This document shows positions 1 to 7,850 of a DNA stretch of 18,892 nt, in pieces. The notes beneath the pieces are model-generated. The model saw only the letters and a list, made by a program, of their open reading frames with translations, was not told the origin of the DNA and searched no databases. Numbering within the stretch: the stretch's first letter is position 1; every line of letters begins with the position of its first letter. Both the position numbers and the translations under genes were made by a program. Source of the DNA: Dehalococcoidia bacterium UBA1141 (GTDB taxonomy: Bacteria; Chloroflexota; Dehalococcoidia; Lucifugimonadales; UBA3495); the NCBI GenBank assembly GCA_002311385.1, contig DCAE01000072.1, positions 21,778-40,669 of the forward strand, in the 5' to 3' direction.

Positions 1-2
1 GC

Positions 3-602
3 AAGTCCCAGTTTGCCGAGGTGCTGGCCGAGTTTTCGGACCGGATTGAAATCGGCAGCTACAGTTTGGTCGGCACCAGAGCCGACGTGGACTTCATGTT
101 GTGGGAGATTAGCCCAACCATAGACTCAATCAATGGGCTACAAGCCCAACTTAACCGTACCAGTCTTGGCGGCTATTTGGAGATGCCCCATTCTTACCTG
201 TCCATGACTCGACCATCGCCCTACGTGGACGACCACAAGCACGAAGGGCAAGAAGGGACTGCCGCATCCATGAGGATAATCGGTCGCAAGTTCCTGTTCA
301 TCTATCCTTTCGTGAAGACCCACGAGTGGTATCAACTGCCCATGGAAGAACGCCAGCAGTTGATGAGCGAGCACTTCGTCATTGGGCACAAATACCCTTC
401 AGTGAAGATTAGCACCGCCTACTCCTTTGGATTGGACGACCAAGAATTTGTGTTGGGGTTCGAGACCGACGACGCTGGGGGATTCTTGGATTTGGTCGAA
501 GCCTTGCGTTCATCCAAAGCCCGGCCTTATACCGAGCGGGACACGCCCATCTTCACCTGTCTCGCCAAGCCAATCGAAGCCTGTTTGGACGATTTGGGTT
601 AA
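3..602 (+). CDS. HemQ / chlorite dismutase-like heme protein, 5'-truncated
   Basis: The reading frame is open to the left edge, so the N-terminus lies outside the window; the GTG at 21 is internal rather than a credible start. The protein matches the chlorite dismutase/HemQ family. It has an N-terminal half with the SMTRPSPYV stretch, then YPFVKTHEWY with the Tyr-Pro and Lys expected of HemQ. Next come a GHKY segment whose His (residue 123 counted from the GTG) is the likely proximal heme ligand, and the FETD and DTPIF motifs near the C-terminus. HemQ proteins oxidatively decarboxylate coproheme to heme b in the cytoplasm. The distal residue that separates HemQ from true chlorite dismutase cannot be assigned by eye, so coproheme decarboxylase is the favoured but not certain role. 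It converges on aconitase across a shared terminator. Confidence 0.8.
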   Translation, partial: KSQFAEVLAEFSDRIEIGSYSLVGTRADVDFMLWEISPTIDSINGLQAQLNRTSLGGYLEMPHSYLSMTRPSPYVDDHKHEGQEGTAASMRIIGRKFLFIYPFVKTHEWYQLPMEERQQLMSEHFVIGHKYPSVKISTAYSFGLDDQEFVLGFETDDAGGFLDLVEALRSSKARPYTERDTPIFTCLAKPIEACLDDLG

Positions 603-630
603 CTGACCCGGTTCCTGCTAGAATCAAAAC

Positions 631-668
631 AAAGAGGCCTCCCGATTATATCGGGAGGCCTCTTTTGT
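631..668. terminator. bidirectional rho-independent terminator
   Basis: A perfect 16-bp stem (631-646 with 650-665) closes a 3-base loop and is followed by T residues on the plus side. Reading the other way, the complement of the upstream A-rich stretch supplies a U-rich tail. It sits between two converging genes, so it can end both the HemQ-like transcript and the aconitase transcript. Confidence 0.93.
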
Positions 669-704
669 TTATCTTTTAATCCTGATCCATCTGGGTTCTT
701 AGGC

Positions 705-2981
705 TTACTTGTCCTGATTCTTCATGTGGTTCATGGCTGAGCCGGCCTTGAACCAATTGATTTGGCCTTCGTTCAACGTGTGACGCAGGTTCAATGTTTC
801 CTCGGTGCCGTCGGCGTGTTTCAAAACGCATGTGAGGGTGGTGCCTGGCGCCAGTTCGTTCAGGCCCAAAATGCTCACCCGATCGTCTTCTTGGATTCGG
901 TCGTAGTCACCGGAGTCCTCAAAGGTCAAGGCCAGCAGTCCTTGCTTCTTCAGGTTGGCCTCGTGAATCCTAGCGAAGCTGCGCGTGATTATCGCAGCGG
1001 CGCCCAACAGCCGGGGAGACATTGCCGCATGTTCTCTGCTACTCCCTTCGCCGTAGTTCTCGTCGCCAATGGCTACCCAGCGCAGGCCTTGAGCCTTGTA
1101 TCCTCTGGCCACTTGGGGAATGGGCATGGTCTCTTCCCCGGAGAGTTGGTCCTTGCTCTTGCCAGGCTCGCCGGTAAAAGCGTTGACCGCTCCCAGGAAC
1201 ATATTGTCGCTCAGGTTGTCCAAGTGACCCCGGAATCGGAGCCAAGGACCGGCGGGTGATATGTGGTCCGTGGTGCACTTGCCTTGAGCCTTGACCAGCA
1301 CCGGAATCTCTTCAAAATCTTTTCCGTCCCATGCGGGCCATGGCTCTAGTACCTGAAGGCGGTTGCTGCCTTCACCAACCGTAACATCTACGTTGGCCCC
1401 GGATTCCGGAGGCGCCACGTAACCCAACACACCGGGATCAAACCCCGATGCCGGGACCTCGGGTGCTGGTTTGGGTGCCTCCAGCTTGAATTCTTTGCCG
1501 TCGCTGCCCACGAGGGTATCGGTTAGTGGGTTGAACGAAAGGCTCCCGCCCAAGCCCATGGCCAAGGCGATTTCCGGGCTGGCGATGAAATTCAGCGTCT
1601 CGCCGTTGCCGTCGTTTCGCCTGGGGAAGTTTCGGTTATAGGAGGAGACTATGGAGTTGGGCTCACCCTTTTCAGCCCCTTCCCGGCGCCATTGGCCGAT
1701 GCAAGGTCCGCAGGCATTGGCCAAAACCGTCGCTCCGATTTTCTCCATCGCCTCTTGCTGGCCGTCTCTCGCTATGGTGGCTCTCACTTGTTCCGACCCT
1801 GGAGTGACCAAGAACTCTCCTGGAATTTTAAGGCCGTGGGCCGCCGCCTGGTTTGCCAGGTCGGCGCACCTGCTCATGTCCTCGTAGGACGAATTGGTGC
1901 AACTGCCCACCAAGGCGACTTCAATCTTGTCCGGGAAGCCGCTCTCCTTGGCTTCTTTGGCCAAGGCCGAAATCGGGCGGACCCGGTCGGGAGAGTGAGG
2001 CCCGGTAATCTGGGGCTCCAGCGTTGAGAGGTCAATCTCCACGATGCGGTCAAAGAACTGGCTGGGGTCCTTCTCAACCTCCGGGTCAGCGGTCAGCAGA
2101 TGTAGGTGTTGCTCCGCCAGGTCGGCCAGGGCGCTGCGGTTGGTGGAGCGCAGGTAGGTGGCCATGCGTTCGTCGTAGGGGAAGATGTCCCCGGTCGCAC
2201 CCAGCTCCGCGCCCATATTGGTTGCTGTCGCCTTGCCGGTGCAACTTATCGACTTGGTGCCTGGGCCGAAGTACTCGATGATTGCGTTGGTGCCTCCCGA
2301 CACAGTCAGCAATCCCGCCAGGCGAATTATCACGTCTTTGGGTGCGGTCCAGCCGGATAATTCTCCGGTCAGATGCACACCAATCAGGGTCGGGTATTTC
2401 ACCTCCCAAGCTAGGCCAGCCATCACATCTGCGGCATCCGCTCCACCCACGCCTATGGCCAGCATGCCTAGACCGCCAGCATTGGGAGTGTGGGAATCGG
2501 TACCAATCAGCAATCCACCGGGGAAGGCGTAGTTTTCCAAGACGACCTGGTGAATGATGCCGCTTCCGGGCTTCCAAAATCCGATGCCGTATTTTTCGCA
2601 AGCTGATTGCAAGAAATTGTAAACTTCGTTACTTTCGTTCAGGGCATCCTGCAAATCGGAGGATGCGCCCACCCTGGCCTGCACCAAGTGGTCGCAGTGC
2701 ACAGTGGTAGGCACGGCTGTTCGGTCTCGACCAGATTGCATGAATTGGAGAATGGCCATCTGACCGGTTACATCCTGATGGGCGACGCGGTCAGGGCGCA
2801 ACATGATGTAGCTGTCCCCGGCCAGCAATTCAGAACCCGCCGGATCGTCTAGGTGCCCCAGCAAGACTTTTTCGGCTAAGGTCAAGGGACGGTTGAATCT
2901 GGAGCGGATGATTTCCAGATTGCGCTCCATCTTGTTGTAGGCTTCGGAAACGAATTGGGGTGTTGAGTCTACGACGTTCAT
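705..2981 (-). CDS. acnA: aconitate hydratase, mitochondrial/AcnA-like type
   Basis: This 758-residue protein is full length for the mitochondrial-type aconitase subfamily. Aconitase interconverts citrate and isocitrate through cis-aconitate in the TCA cycle, using a [4Fe-4S] cluster. The three cluster cysteines are visible: C361 in the VGSCTNSSYED motif, and C424 and C427 in ANACGPCIGQW. Other family signatures are HCDHLV near residue 96, GTDSHTPNAGGLG near 160, and the C-terminal swivel-domain motif GEGSSREHAAMSPR. The ATG at 2981 is preceded by a strong purine run (GGAGGAGG). The gene reads alone on the minus strand, with the upstream ferredoxin separated by a terminator. The symbol acnA is used loosely; the mitochondrial-type subfamily is sometimes given other names. 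Confidence 0.97.
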   Translation of the reverse strand: MNVVDSTPQFVSEAYNKMERNLEIIRSRFNRPLTLAEKVLLGHLDDPAGSELLAGDSYIMLRPDRVAHQDVTGQMAILQFMQSGRDRTAVPTTVHCDHLVQARVGASSDLQDALNESNEVYNFLQSACEKYGIGFWKPGSGIIHQVVLENYAFPGGLLIGTDSHTPNAGGLGMLAIGVGGADAADVMAGLAWEVKYPTLIGVHLTGELSGWTAPKDVIIRLAGLLTVSGGTNAIIEYFGPGTKSISCTGKATATNMGAELGATGDIFPYDERMATYLRSTNRSALADLAEQHLHLLTADPEVEKDPSQFFDRIVEIDLSTLEPQITGPHSPDRVRPISALAKEAKESGFPDKIEVALVGSCTNSSYEDMSRCADLANQAAAHGLKIPGEFLVTPGSEQVRATIARDGQQEAMEKIGATVLANACGPCIGQWRREGAEKGEPNSIVSSYNRNFPRRNDGNGETLNFIASPEIALAMGLGGSLSFNPLTDTLVGSDGKEFKLEAPKPAPEVPASGFDPGVLGYVAPPESGANVDVTVGEGSNRLQVLEPWPAWDGKDFEEIPVLVKAQGKCTTDHISPAGPWLRFRGHLDNLSDNMFLGAVNAFTGEPGKSKDQLSGEETMPIPQVARGYKAQGLRWVAIGDENYGEGSSREHAAMSPRLLGAAAIITRSFARIHEANLKKQGLLALTFEDSGDYDRIQEDDRVSILGLNELAPGTTLTCVLKHADGTEETLNLRHTLNEGQINWFKAGSAMNHMKNQDK

Positions 2982-3040
2982 GGCCTTGGCTCCTCCTCCC
3001 GCACTGCGGGTATATCACAGGCGATGTCACGCCCGATAAC

Positions 3041-3078
3041 GCAAAAAACCTCTAAAGGGCGGACCCTCTAAAGGTTTT
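3041..3078 (-). terminator. rho-independent terminator of the ferredoxin gene
   Basis: A 14-bp inverted repeat with two mismatches (3046-3059 with 3064-3077) has a 4-base loop. On the minus strand it is followed by a run of six T. It lies just beyond the ferredoxin stop and before the aconitase start, so the two genes are probably transcribed separately. Confidence 0.8.
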
Positions 3079-3127
3079 CAGGCAGTAGTCTTAGGGACCT
3101 CCCCGGAGCAATGGATCGGAAGTAGCC

Positions 3128-3397
3128 TTATTTGCGCTTCAGGTCGGCTGGGTCGTTATTCTTGAAATAATCGTAGTTCAGTGGGATGTAGGGTGCGAAC
3201 TGAGGAGGAGTTGCATCCTCCGCAAAAATGGCGGTGACGGGGCAAACCGGCTCACAGGCGGCGCAGTCGATGCACTCGTCCGGACTGATGTAGAACATGT
3301 CGTCTTCGTCTTTGGTGTAGATACAGTCCACAGGGCAGACGTCAACGCACGACGAGTCCTTAACACCAACACACGGCTCAGTAATAATGTAGGTCAT
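3128..3397 (-). CDS. 7Fe ([3Fe-4S][4Fe-4S]) ferredoxin
   Basis: This 89-residue electron carrier closely follows the Thermus-type 7Fe ferredoxin plan. The N-terminal cluster region reads CVGVKDSSCVDVCPVDC. The central CIDCAACEPVCP motif supplies the CxxCxxCxxxCP pattern. The C-terminal tail (APYIPLNYDYF) is characteristic of the longer ferredoxins. I chose the ATG at 3397 because a GAGGAG ribosome-binding site lies about nine bases upstream and the protein then begins MTYIITEPC, as family members do; an upstream in-frame start at 3445 would add 16 residues unlike the family. The gene probably has its own promoter (3524-3552) and ends at the hairpin at 3041-3078. Redox partners cannot be told from the window. 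Confidence 0.95.
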   Translation of the reverse strand: MTYIITEPCVGVKDSSCVDVCPVDCIYTKDEDDMFYISPDECIDCAACEPVCPVTAIFAEDATPPQFAPYIPLNYDYFKNNDPADLKRK

Positions 3398-3523
3398 GTT
3401 TTTCGGCTCCTCTGGAACAATAAATGGTGGTATTTGCCCACCCAACTCGCCGTTACGATTAACCGGGCTTTTACCGGCTGGTCAATCGAAGGTGGCTAAG
3501 CAGGGGGACAAGAGACCAAAAAA

Positions 3524-3552
3524 AGTATAGCACAGCATTGATTGATTGTAAT
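3524..3552 (-). promoter_or_regulatory. candidate sigma-70 promoter for the ferredoxin gene
   Basis: Read on the minus strand, this site has a -35 box ATTACA (4 of 6 to consensus), a 17-base spacer and a -10 box TATACT extended by an upstream TG. Transcription would start near 3517, giving a leader of about 120 bases before the ferredoxin ATG. This is a consensus match only. Confidence 0.45.
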
Positions 3553-3616
3553 CCGTGATCGATAATAATCCAGGGCTAATCGAAATCCTGGAATTCTGGA
3601 AAGCGGTGTCGCCTGG

Positions 3617-4057
3617 TTACAAGACCAACCCGTAGGTGCGCTTCTTGATAGCCAGATTGACGAAGGTCTCGGTTCGCTGAACGCCGTCAATCACGCCAAT
3701 CTTGGTACGCAGGAAAGTGCCCAGACTTTCTGCTGATTCCAGACCGGCCCAGATGAAAACATCGTATGCGCCGGTGGTTATGGCCACGTAATGGGCCTCA
3801 TCCAGACTGGCGATGGCATCGGCCACAGTGTCGGACTTGCCGGGCCCGGTCTGCAGACCGATTAACGCAGTGGTGGCGTAACCCAGTTTTTCCAGGTTTG
3901 GCACGGCAATCACTTTGACCACATCGTCCTGAATCAAACGGCGTAGCCTTCGTCGCACTGTTCCTTCGCTGACTCCTACTTCTCTCGCAATCTTGGCGTT
4001 GGAAGCACGACCGTCCAACTGTAGGAGGCCGATAATCTTACGGTCCAGTTCGTCCAT
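3617..4057 (-). CDS. Lrp/AsnC-family transcriptional regulator
   Basis: This 146-residue protein has the standard two-part Lrp/AsnC layout. The N-terminal helix-turn-helix starts MDELDRKIIGLLQLDGRAS and runs through IAREVGVSEGTVRRRLRRL (about residues 1-48). It is followed by a RAM/AsnC ligand-binding and oligomerisation domain (about 65-140) containing the TTGAYDVFIWA strand. Members sense amino acids or related small molecules and bind DNA as dimers or octamers. The ATG at 4057 has a purine-rich ribosome-binding site (GGAGAGAGG) six or so bases upstream. The effector and target genes are not evident; the neighbouring ferredoxin on the same strand has its own candidate promoter, so co-transcription is uncertain. 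The 440 bases upstream may hold its own operator. Confidence 0.93.
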   Translation of the reverse strand: MDELDRKIIGLLQLDGRASNAKIAREVGVSEGTVRRRLRRLIQDDVVKVIAVPNLEKLGYATTALIGLQTGPGKSDTVADAIASLDEAHYVAITTGAYDVFIWAGLESAESLGTFLRTKIGVIDGVQRTETFVNLAIKKRTYGLVL

Positions 4058-4496
4058 GGATGCCTCTCTCCGTGACTTATCCTACGCAAATTTATTCTGT
4101 TCACGTATTATCTGCAATCATAGGTCTGGTGACTTTTACTGTCAATCCCGAGAAATGCGGCGGATGGCGTCTTGCAACACGATTGGACTATCACCGCATG
4201 TTTGAGGTTAACTCGTTGGAGTATGATAATGTATATCGCATTTTCACAGGCGAGTTTGGCGATATACGTAATCGGCATTGGCTCACCAATTCCAAATATG
4301 CCGAAAGTTGAGCCAAGCGAGATGGCGGCCGACCTTGAAGACTTGTCCGGAGATTGCCGTATAACAGACCAAATGGTGGTTCTTCTTGCGAAATTCAAGC
4401 CAAAAGCCCTAGCGTCTAGTTTAGGCGTCTACTCTAGGCGTAGCGGGGGGCTCTATTGCTGGTGAAATAGGCATTTGATACCATGTACTCTGCTGG
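4058..4496. other. stretch without a confident gene; inverted repeat and a weak small ORF
   Basis: I recognise no conserved gene here. A plus-strand frame from the ATG at 4229 to the stop at 4465 would encode 78 residues and has a GGAG seven bases upstream, but the product resembles no family I know. A perfect 9-bp inverted repeat (4231-4239 with 4259-4267, 19-base spacer) lies at its start. It could be a stem-loop or an operator for the divergent Lrp-type gene. Confidence 0.3.
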
Positions 4497-4588
4497 GGAG
4501 GGATCGCATAGAGGTCTAGTGCGGGCGCCTGCTAAGCGCTTAACCTGTGAAAGCGGGTTCATGGGTTCGAATCCCATTCCCTCCGCCA
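4497..4588 (+). tRNA. tRNA-Ser(GCU)
   Basis: The 92-base sequence folds into a class II tRNA. The acceptor stem GGAGGGA pairs with TCCCTCC, followed by discriminator G and an encoded CCA. The anticodon stem GGCGC/GCGCT holds the loop CTGCTAA with anticodon GCT at 4531-4533. There is a long serine-type variable arm and a T arm TGGG-TTCGAAT-CCCA. It decodes AGC/AGU serine codons. Confidence 0.95.
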
Positions 4589-4721
4589 TCCCTAAGCGCC
4601 AGCCGGATTCAACATAGTGCAGTATCATTAGGCTGGTTGCTTAAGCCCCATAATTATAAATGCCCATTCTCGCTTTGATTTTTCTATATCGTCAGAAGAT
4701 TAGACCGGAAGTTTAGCCTAG

Positions 4722-6002
4722 ATGCGTAGTTATCACCTCTGGACCATCGGTTGCCAGATGAACACCGCAGACTCTGAGCGCTTGGGTAGCGCCTTGGAGC
4801 ATCTGGGGCTGGTACCTGTGGATAAGCCCGGCGACGCCGATGTGGTGGTGCTCAACTCCTGTGTAGTTAGGCAGAGCGCCGAAGAAAAAGTCGTGGGCAC
4901 TCTGACCTCTTGGCAGCCCATTAAGAAGAAGAACCCGGACCAGGTATTTGCTTTGATGGGGTGCATGGTTGGCCCCGACACCAGCCAATTGCAACGCCAG
5001 TTCCCTCATGTGGACCTGTTCATGCGCCCGCAGCAGTTCGCCCCTCTGTTGGAGATGGTAGGCCAGCGTTTAGACCTGGACTGGGAGGAATGCCTGGATT
5101 CCCTGACTCCCAACCGGCCCGGCCCCACCTGCTTCGTGCCCATAATTCACGGCTGCGATCTAATGTGCACCTTCTGTATCATCCCCTACCGACGCGGCCG
5201 TCAGGTTAGCCGACCGGTCGATGAAGTGGCCCGGGAAGTCGAATTGCTTTCGGCAAGGGGGGTCAAAGAGGTCACGCTGCTGGGACAAACGGTTGACGCC
5301 TACGGTCACGACCTGGCAGATAAACCGGACTTGGCTGATTTGCTAACCCGGCTGAACGATATTGACGGCTTGGAGCGAATCCGATTCCTCACATCCCATC
5401 CGTCGTTTATGAGCGATAGAATCATAGACTCCGTTGCCAGCCTGCCAAAGGTATGCGAGCACATCAACTTGCCGGTGCAATCCGGCGACGACAACGTTCT
5501 AACCAGAATGCGCCGCCCGTATACCTCCGGCGAATACTTGGCCGTGATTAATCGTATTAAAGACGCTTTGCCCCATGTTTCGCTAAGTACCGACGTTATC
5601 GTCGGTTTTCCGGGCGAAACTGATGAGGAATACCAGCGTTCCTTGGATTTGGTGGCGCAGGTTAGGTTTGATAAGGTACACATAGCAGCTTACTCTCCGC
5701 GACCTGGCACCATCGCCCACAAGACGATGGCCGATGATATTGGCCTCGAAGCAAAGACCGAGCGAAGGGTGGGGTTGGAGAACCTGCAAGAGAAGATTCT
5801 TACGGAAGTGAACGCCAAATTGGTTGGCCGGGAAGAAGAGATTCTGGTTGAAGGCCAACTGAGGGGTAAGTGGCAGGGTCGGACAAGAAGCAACAAGCTG
5901 GTGTATTTCCAGCACCAAGACGATTATTTAGGGCAGTTGGTTAGGGTCAAAATCACCCACTCAACGCCTTGGTCCCTTCAGGCTAGTTTAGCGGCTGCCT
6001 AG
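4722..6002 (+). CDS. miaB: tRNA-2-methylthio-N6-dimethylallyladenosine synthase
   Basis: This radical-SAM methylthiotransferase converts i6A37 to ms2i6A37 in tRNAs that read UNN codons. The 426 residues cover the whole family plan. The N-terminal UPF0004 domain holds cysteines C11 (in the MiaB-type GCQMN motif), C47 and C81. The radical-SAM core holds C145, C149 and C152 in GCDLMCTFCIIPYRRGR. A C-terminal TRAM domain spans about residues 365-424. GCQMN favours MiaB over RimO (GCPKN) and MtaB (GCKVN). The ATG at 4722 begins a family-like N-terminus; a weak GGAAG lies about ten bases upstream. It follows tRNA-Ser(GCU), but that tRNA reads ANN codons and is not an expected MiaB substrate, so the adjacency says nothing about function. 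Its stop is 72 bases before nadA. Confidence 0.94.
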   Translation: MRSYHLWTIGCQMNTADSERLGSALEHLGLVPVDKPGDADVVVLNSCVVRQSAEEKVVGTLTSWQPIKKKNPDQVFALMGCMVGPDTSQLQRQFPHVDLFMRPQQFAPLLEMVGQRLDLDWEECLDSLTPNRPGPTCFVPIIHGCDLMCTFCIIPYRRGRQVSRPVDEVAREVELLSARGVKEVTLLGQTVDAYGHDLADKPDLADLLTRLNDIDGLERIRFLTSHPSFMSDRIIDSVASLPKVCEHINLPVQSGDDNVLTRMRRPYTSGEYLAVINRIKDALPHVSLSTDVIVGFPGETDEEYQRSLDLVAQVRFDKVHIAAYSPRPGTIAHKTMADDIGLEAKTERRVGLENLQEKILTEVNAKLVGREEEILVEGQLRGKWQGRTRSNKLVYFQHQDDYLGQLVRVKITHSTPWSLQASLAAA

Positions 6003-6026
6003 TACATTGGTCACCGGTACATTCAA

Positions 6027-6060
6027 AGTTTTATGATGCACCTAGTTTTATGATGCACCT
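6027..6060 (+). repeat. two perfect tandem copies of a 17-bp unit upstream of nadA
   Basis: The unit AGTTTTATGATGCACCT occurs at 6027-6043 and again, identically, at 6044-6060, followed by the first two bases of a third copy. The array fills the miaB-nadA spacer and ends immediately before the nadA ribosome-binding site. It contains no obvious inverted symmetry. Confidence 0.95.
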
Positions 6061-6074
6061 AGAGGAAAGCGAAA

Positions 6075-7283
6075 TTGGCTACTAGGACTCATCAACCCAG
6101 CATCCCTCTTACCGAGATAGAGCAGTCCGCTTTTTGCCGGACTGAAGACCAATTGCCTGCCAAGTCCCTGGCGGAAGAGCAGGCGGTAAACGTACGTTGG
6201 CAGGATATACCCGCCCAGTACCTGCATTGCTCTGTTGAAGAATTGGACCAGCGAATTGGCATCGCCAAAAAGACCCTGGGCAAGTCGGTCACCATCTTGG
6301 GGCACCATTACCAGCGCGAAGAGATAATAAAATACGCCGATTTCCAAGGAGACTCCTTTTTACTGTCTCAAGAAGCGGCGTCCCTGGCCGAAGCCGAGTG
6401 TATCGTTTTCTGCGGGGTCCACTTCATGGCAGAAACCGCTTGTATCCTGAGCTCCTCCAATCAGCGGGTAATATTACCCAACATCACCGCCGGGTGCTCC
6501 ATGGCCGATATGGCCCCGATGGAAGATGTTGACGACGCTTGGGAAGACCTAGAAAGTGTTTTGGGGAATCGAGGCGGTATAACCCCAATCACCTACATGA
6601 ACTCAATCGCAGGGATAAAAGCCCTGTGTGGCCGCAACAACGGGGCCGTTTGCACCTCTTCCAACGCTGACAAGGTTATGGAATGGGGATTCCAGCAATC
6701 GGGCCGGGTCTTGTTTTTACCCGACCAGCACTTGGGTCGCAACACCGGATTGAAGATGGGGATTCCTCTGGATAAGATGGTGGTTTGGGACCCATTCAAG
6801 GCCATGGGGGGCAACACCACCGAGCAGTTGGCAAACGCCAAGTTGGTGCTGTGGAAAGGGCATTGCTCCGTTCACACCCGTTTTTCCGCCGGTCAGATTC
6901 AAGCGGCCCGTGAGCGCTACCCGGACATCAAAGTCATTGCCCATCCCGAATGCCCCATGGAAACTGTCGACGCCGCCGATTTCGTGGGCTCCACCGAGTT
7001 CATACGCAGCATGATTAACGATGCTCCCGCCGGCAGCCAGTGGGCTGTTGGTACCGAGGTCAGCCTGGTCAACCGCTTGGCTATCAACAACCCGGACAAG
7101 CTGATATTCTGTCTTGATCCGGTTACCTGCCCCTGCTCGACCATGTACCGCATCCATCCGGCTTACCTGCTGTGGGTGCTGGAGGGTCTTGTTGGCGGGA
7201 AGGTAATCAATGAGATTACAGTGCCTGAGCAGACGCAGGTTGAAGCTAGGGTCGCTTTGGACCGGATGCTGGCCCTCAAGTAG
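6075..7283 (+). CDS. nadA: quinolinate synthase
   Basis: NadA condenses iminoaspartate, supplied by NadB, with dihydroxyacetone phosphate to make quinolinate, using an oxygen-sensitive [4Fe-4S] cluster with three Cys ligands. The 402-residue protein shows the family motifs: GHHYQREEI near residue 76, VFCGVHFMAETA (C113), CTSSNADK (C193), FLPDQHLGRN near 214, AHPECP near 290 and CPCSTM (C352/C354, one of which is the third ligand). The start is TTG at 6075, with GAGGAAAG 6-13 bases upstream and no better in-frame ATG before the conserved core. The first 45 or so residues are an extension seen in the longer NadA subgroup. The gene is followed by the ABM-domain gene 40 bases on, probably in one transcript ending at 7657-7690. 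Confidence 0.97.
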   Translation: MATRTHQPSIPLTEIEQSAFCRTEDQLPAKSLAEEQAVNVRWQDIPAQYLHCSVEELDQRIGIAKKTLGKSVTILGHHYQREEIIKYADFQGDSFLLSQEAASLAEAECIVFCGVHFMAETACILSSSNQRVILPNITAGCSMADMAPMEDVDDAWEDLESVLGNRGGITPITYMNSIAGIKALCGRNNGAVCTSSNADKVMEWGFQQSGRVLFLPDQHLGRNTGLKMGIPLDKMVVWDPFKAMGGNTTEQLANAKLVLWKGHCSVHTRFSAGQIQAARERYPDIKVIAHPECPMETVDAADFVGSTEFIRSMINDAPAGSQWAVGTEVSLVNRLAINNPDKLIFCLDPVTCPCSTMYRIHPAYLLWVLEGLVGGKVINEITVPEQTQVEARVALDRMLALK

Positions 7284-7323
7284 CAATATCCCCGATTGTC
7301 TGATACTTGATTCAGGAGCCGCA

Positions 7324-7620
7324 ATGATTGTCTTGGTTTCCCACCACTACGCTCGCTCTGAGAAGCTGGAAGAGGTGCAAAAAGCTCTTCACGCTGTGGG
7401 CATGAAGATGAAGACCTATCCCGGATTTATCTCCCGGGCAAATCTGGAGGACGTGAACGATCCCAAGCACATTACTGCTGTGGCATATTGGGAAAGCGAG
7501 GAAGCCTTGGACGGTTGGGATAACGGCCCAGACCGGGGCTCAACTTCGGCGGTGGAATCTCCTTGGTCCAAGCCGGTCTACAGGGTGAGGTTCAAAGTGT
7601 CCGAGGAATTCAAGCCCTAG
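7324..7620 (+). CDS. antibiotic biosynthesis monooxygenase (ABM)-fold small protein
   Basis: A 98-residue protein of the dimeric alpha/beta-barrel ABM superfamily, which includes small monooxygenases, heme-degrading enzymes and many members of unknown role. The N-terminal strand (MIVLVSHHYAR), a helix with the KTYPGFISR segment, and the VAYWESEEALDGW strand-helix near residue 53 are typical. The ATG at 7324 follows CAGGAGCC, a good ribosome-binding site. An in-frame extension back to 7210 would overlap nadA and is rejected. The gene sits 40 bases after nadA and before a terminator, so it is probably co-transcribed with nadA. No substrate can be assigned, and I see no canonical HmoB/IsdG heme-degrading Asn-His-Trp set. 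Confidence 0.8.
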   Translation: MIVLVSHHYARSEKLEEVQKALHAVGMKMKTYPGFISRANLEDVNDPKHITAVAYWESEEALDGWDNGPDRGSTSAVESPWSKPVYRVRFKVSEEFKP

Positions 7621-7656
7621 TCATTCCTTAAATGGGAATCAAATCAGAACTTTAAG

Positions 7657-7690
7657 TAGCCCACCGGTTAGCCGGTGGGCTAGTTTTTTC
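7657..7690 (+). terminator. rho-independent terminator ending the nadA transcript
   Basis: A perfect 11-bp GC-rich stem (7657-7667 with 7672-7682) has a 4-base loop and is followed by six T (7684-7689). It separates the nadA-ABM unit from nadB, which must then have its own promoter in 7691-7850. Confidence 0.95.
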
Positions 7691-7850
7691 AAAAATTCCA
7701 ATTATTCTAGCTTAAATTCTCGCTTGGCAATCAACCGGAGCGTACAATTACCGCAACAGGCGCGATGTGGTCGCTTTTTCCAATATTTCAAGTACCGGAT
7801 ACTCACGGTTGGAGCGAAGGCGCTTAATCATGAAGGGACGGATTTAGCCT

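Noticed and set aside
762..2601. Several long open frames inside aconitase on both strands
   Set aside because: They are overlapped by a complete aconitase with intact cluster motifs, and their translations have no recognisable domains.
4497..6002. tRNA-Ser(GCU) and miaB considered as a substrate-enzyme pair
   Set aside because: MiaB acts on tRNAs reading UNN codons; this tRNA reads AGC/AGU.
6717..7286. 189-codon minus-strand frame over the end of nadA
   Set aside because: It lies entirely antisense to nadA and its translation has no domain features.
7724..7748. TTGGCA and TACAAT considered as a nadB promoter
   Set aside because: The spacer is 13 bases, too short for a sigma-70 promoter.
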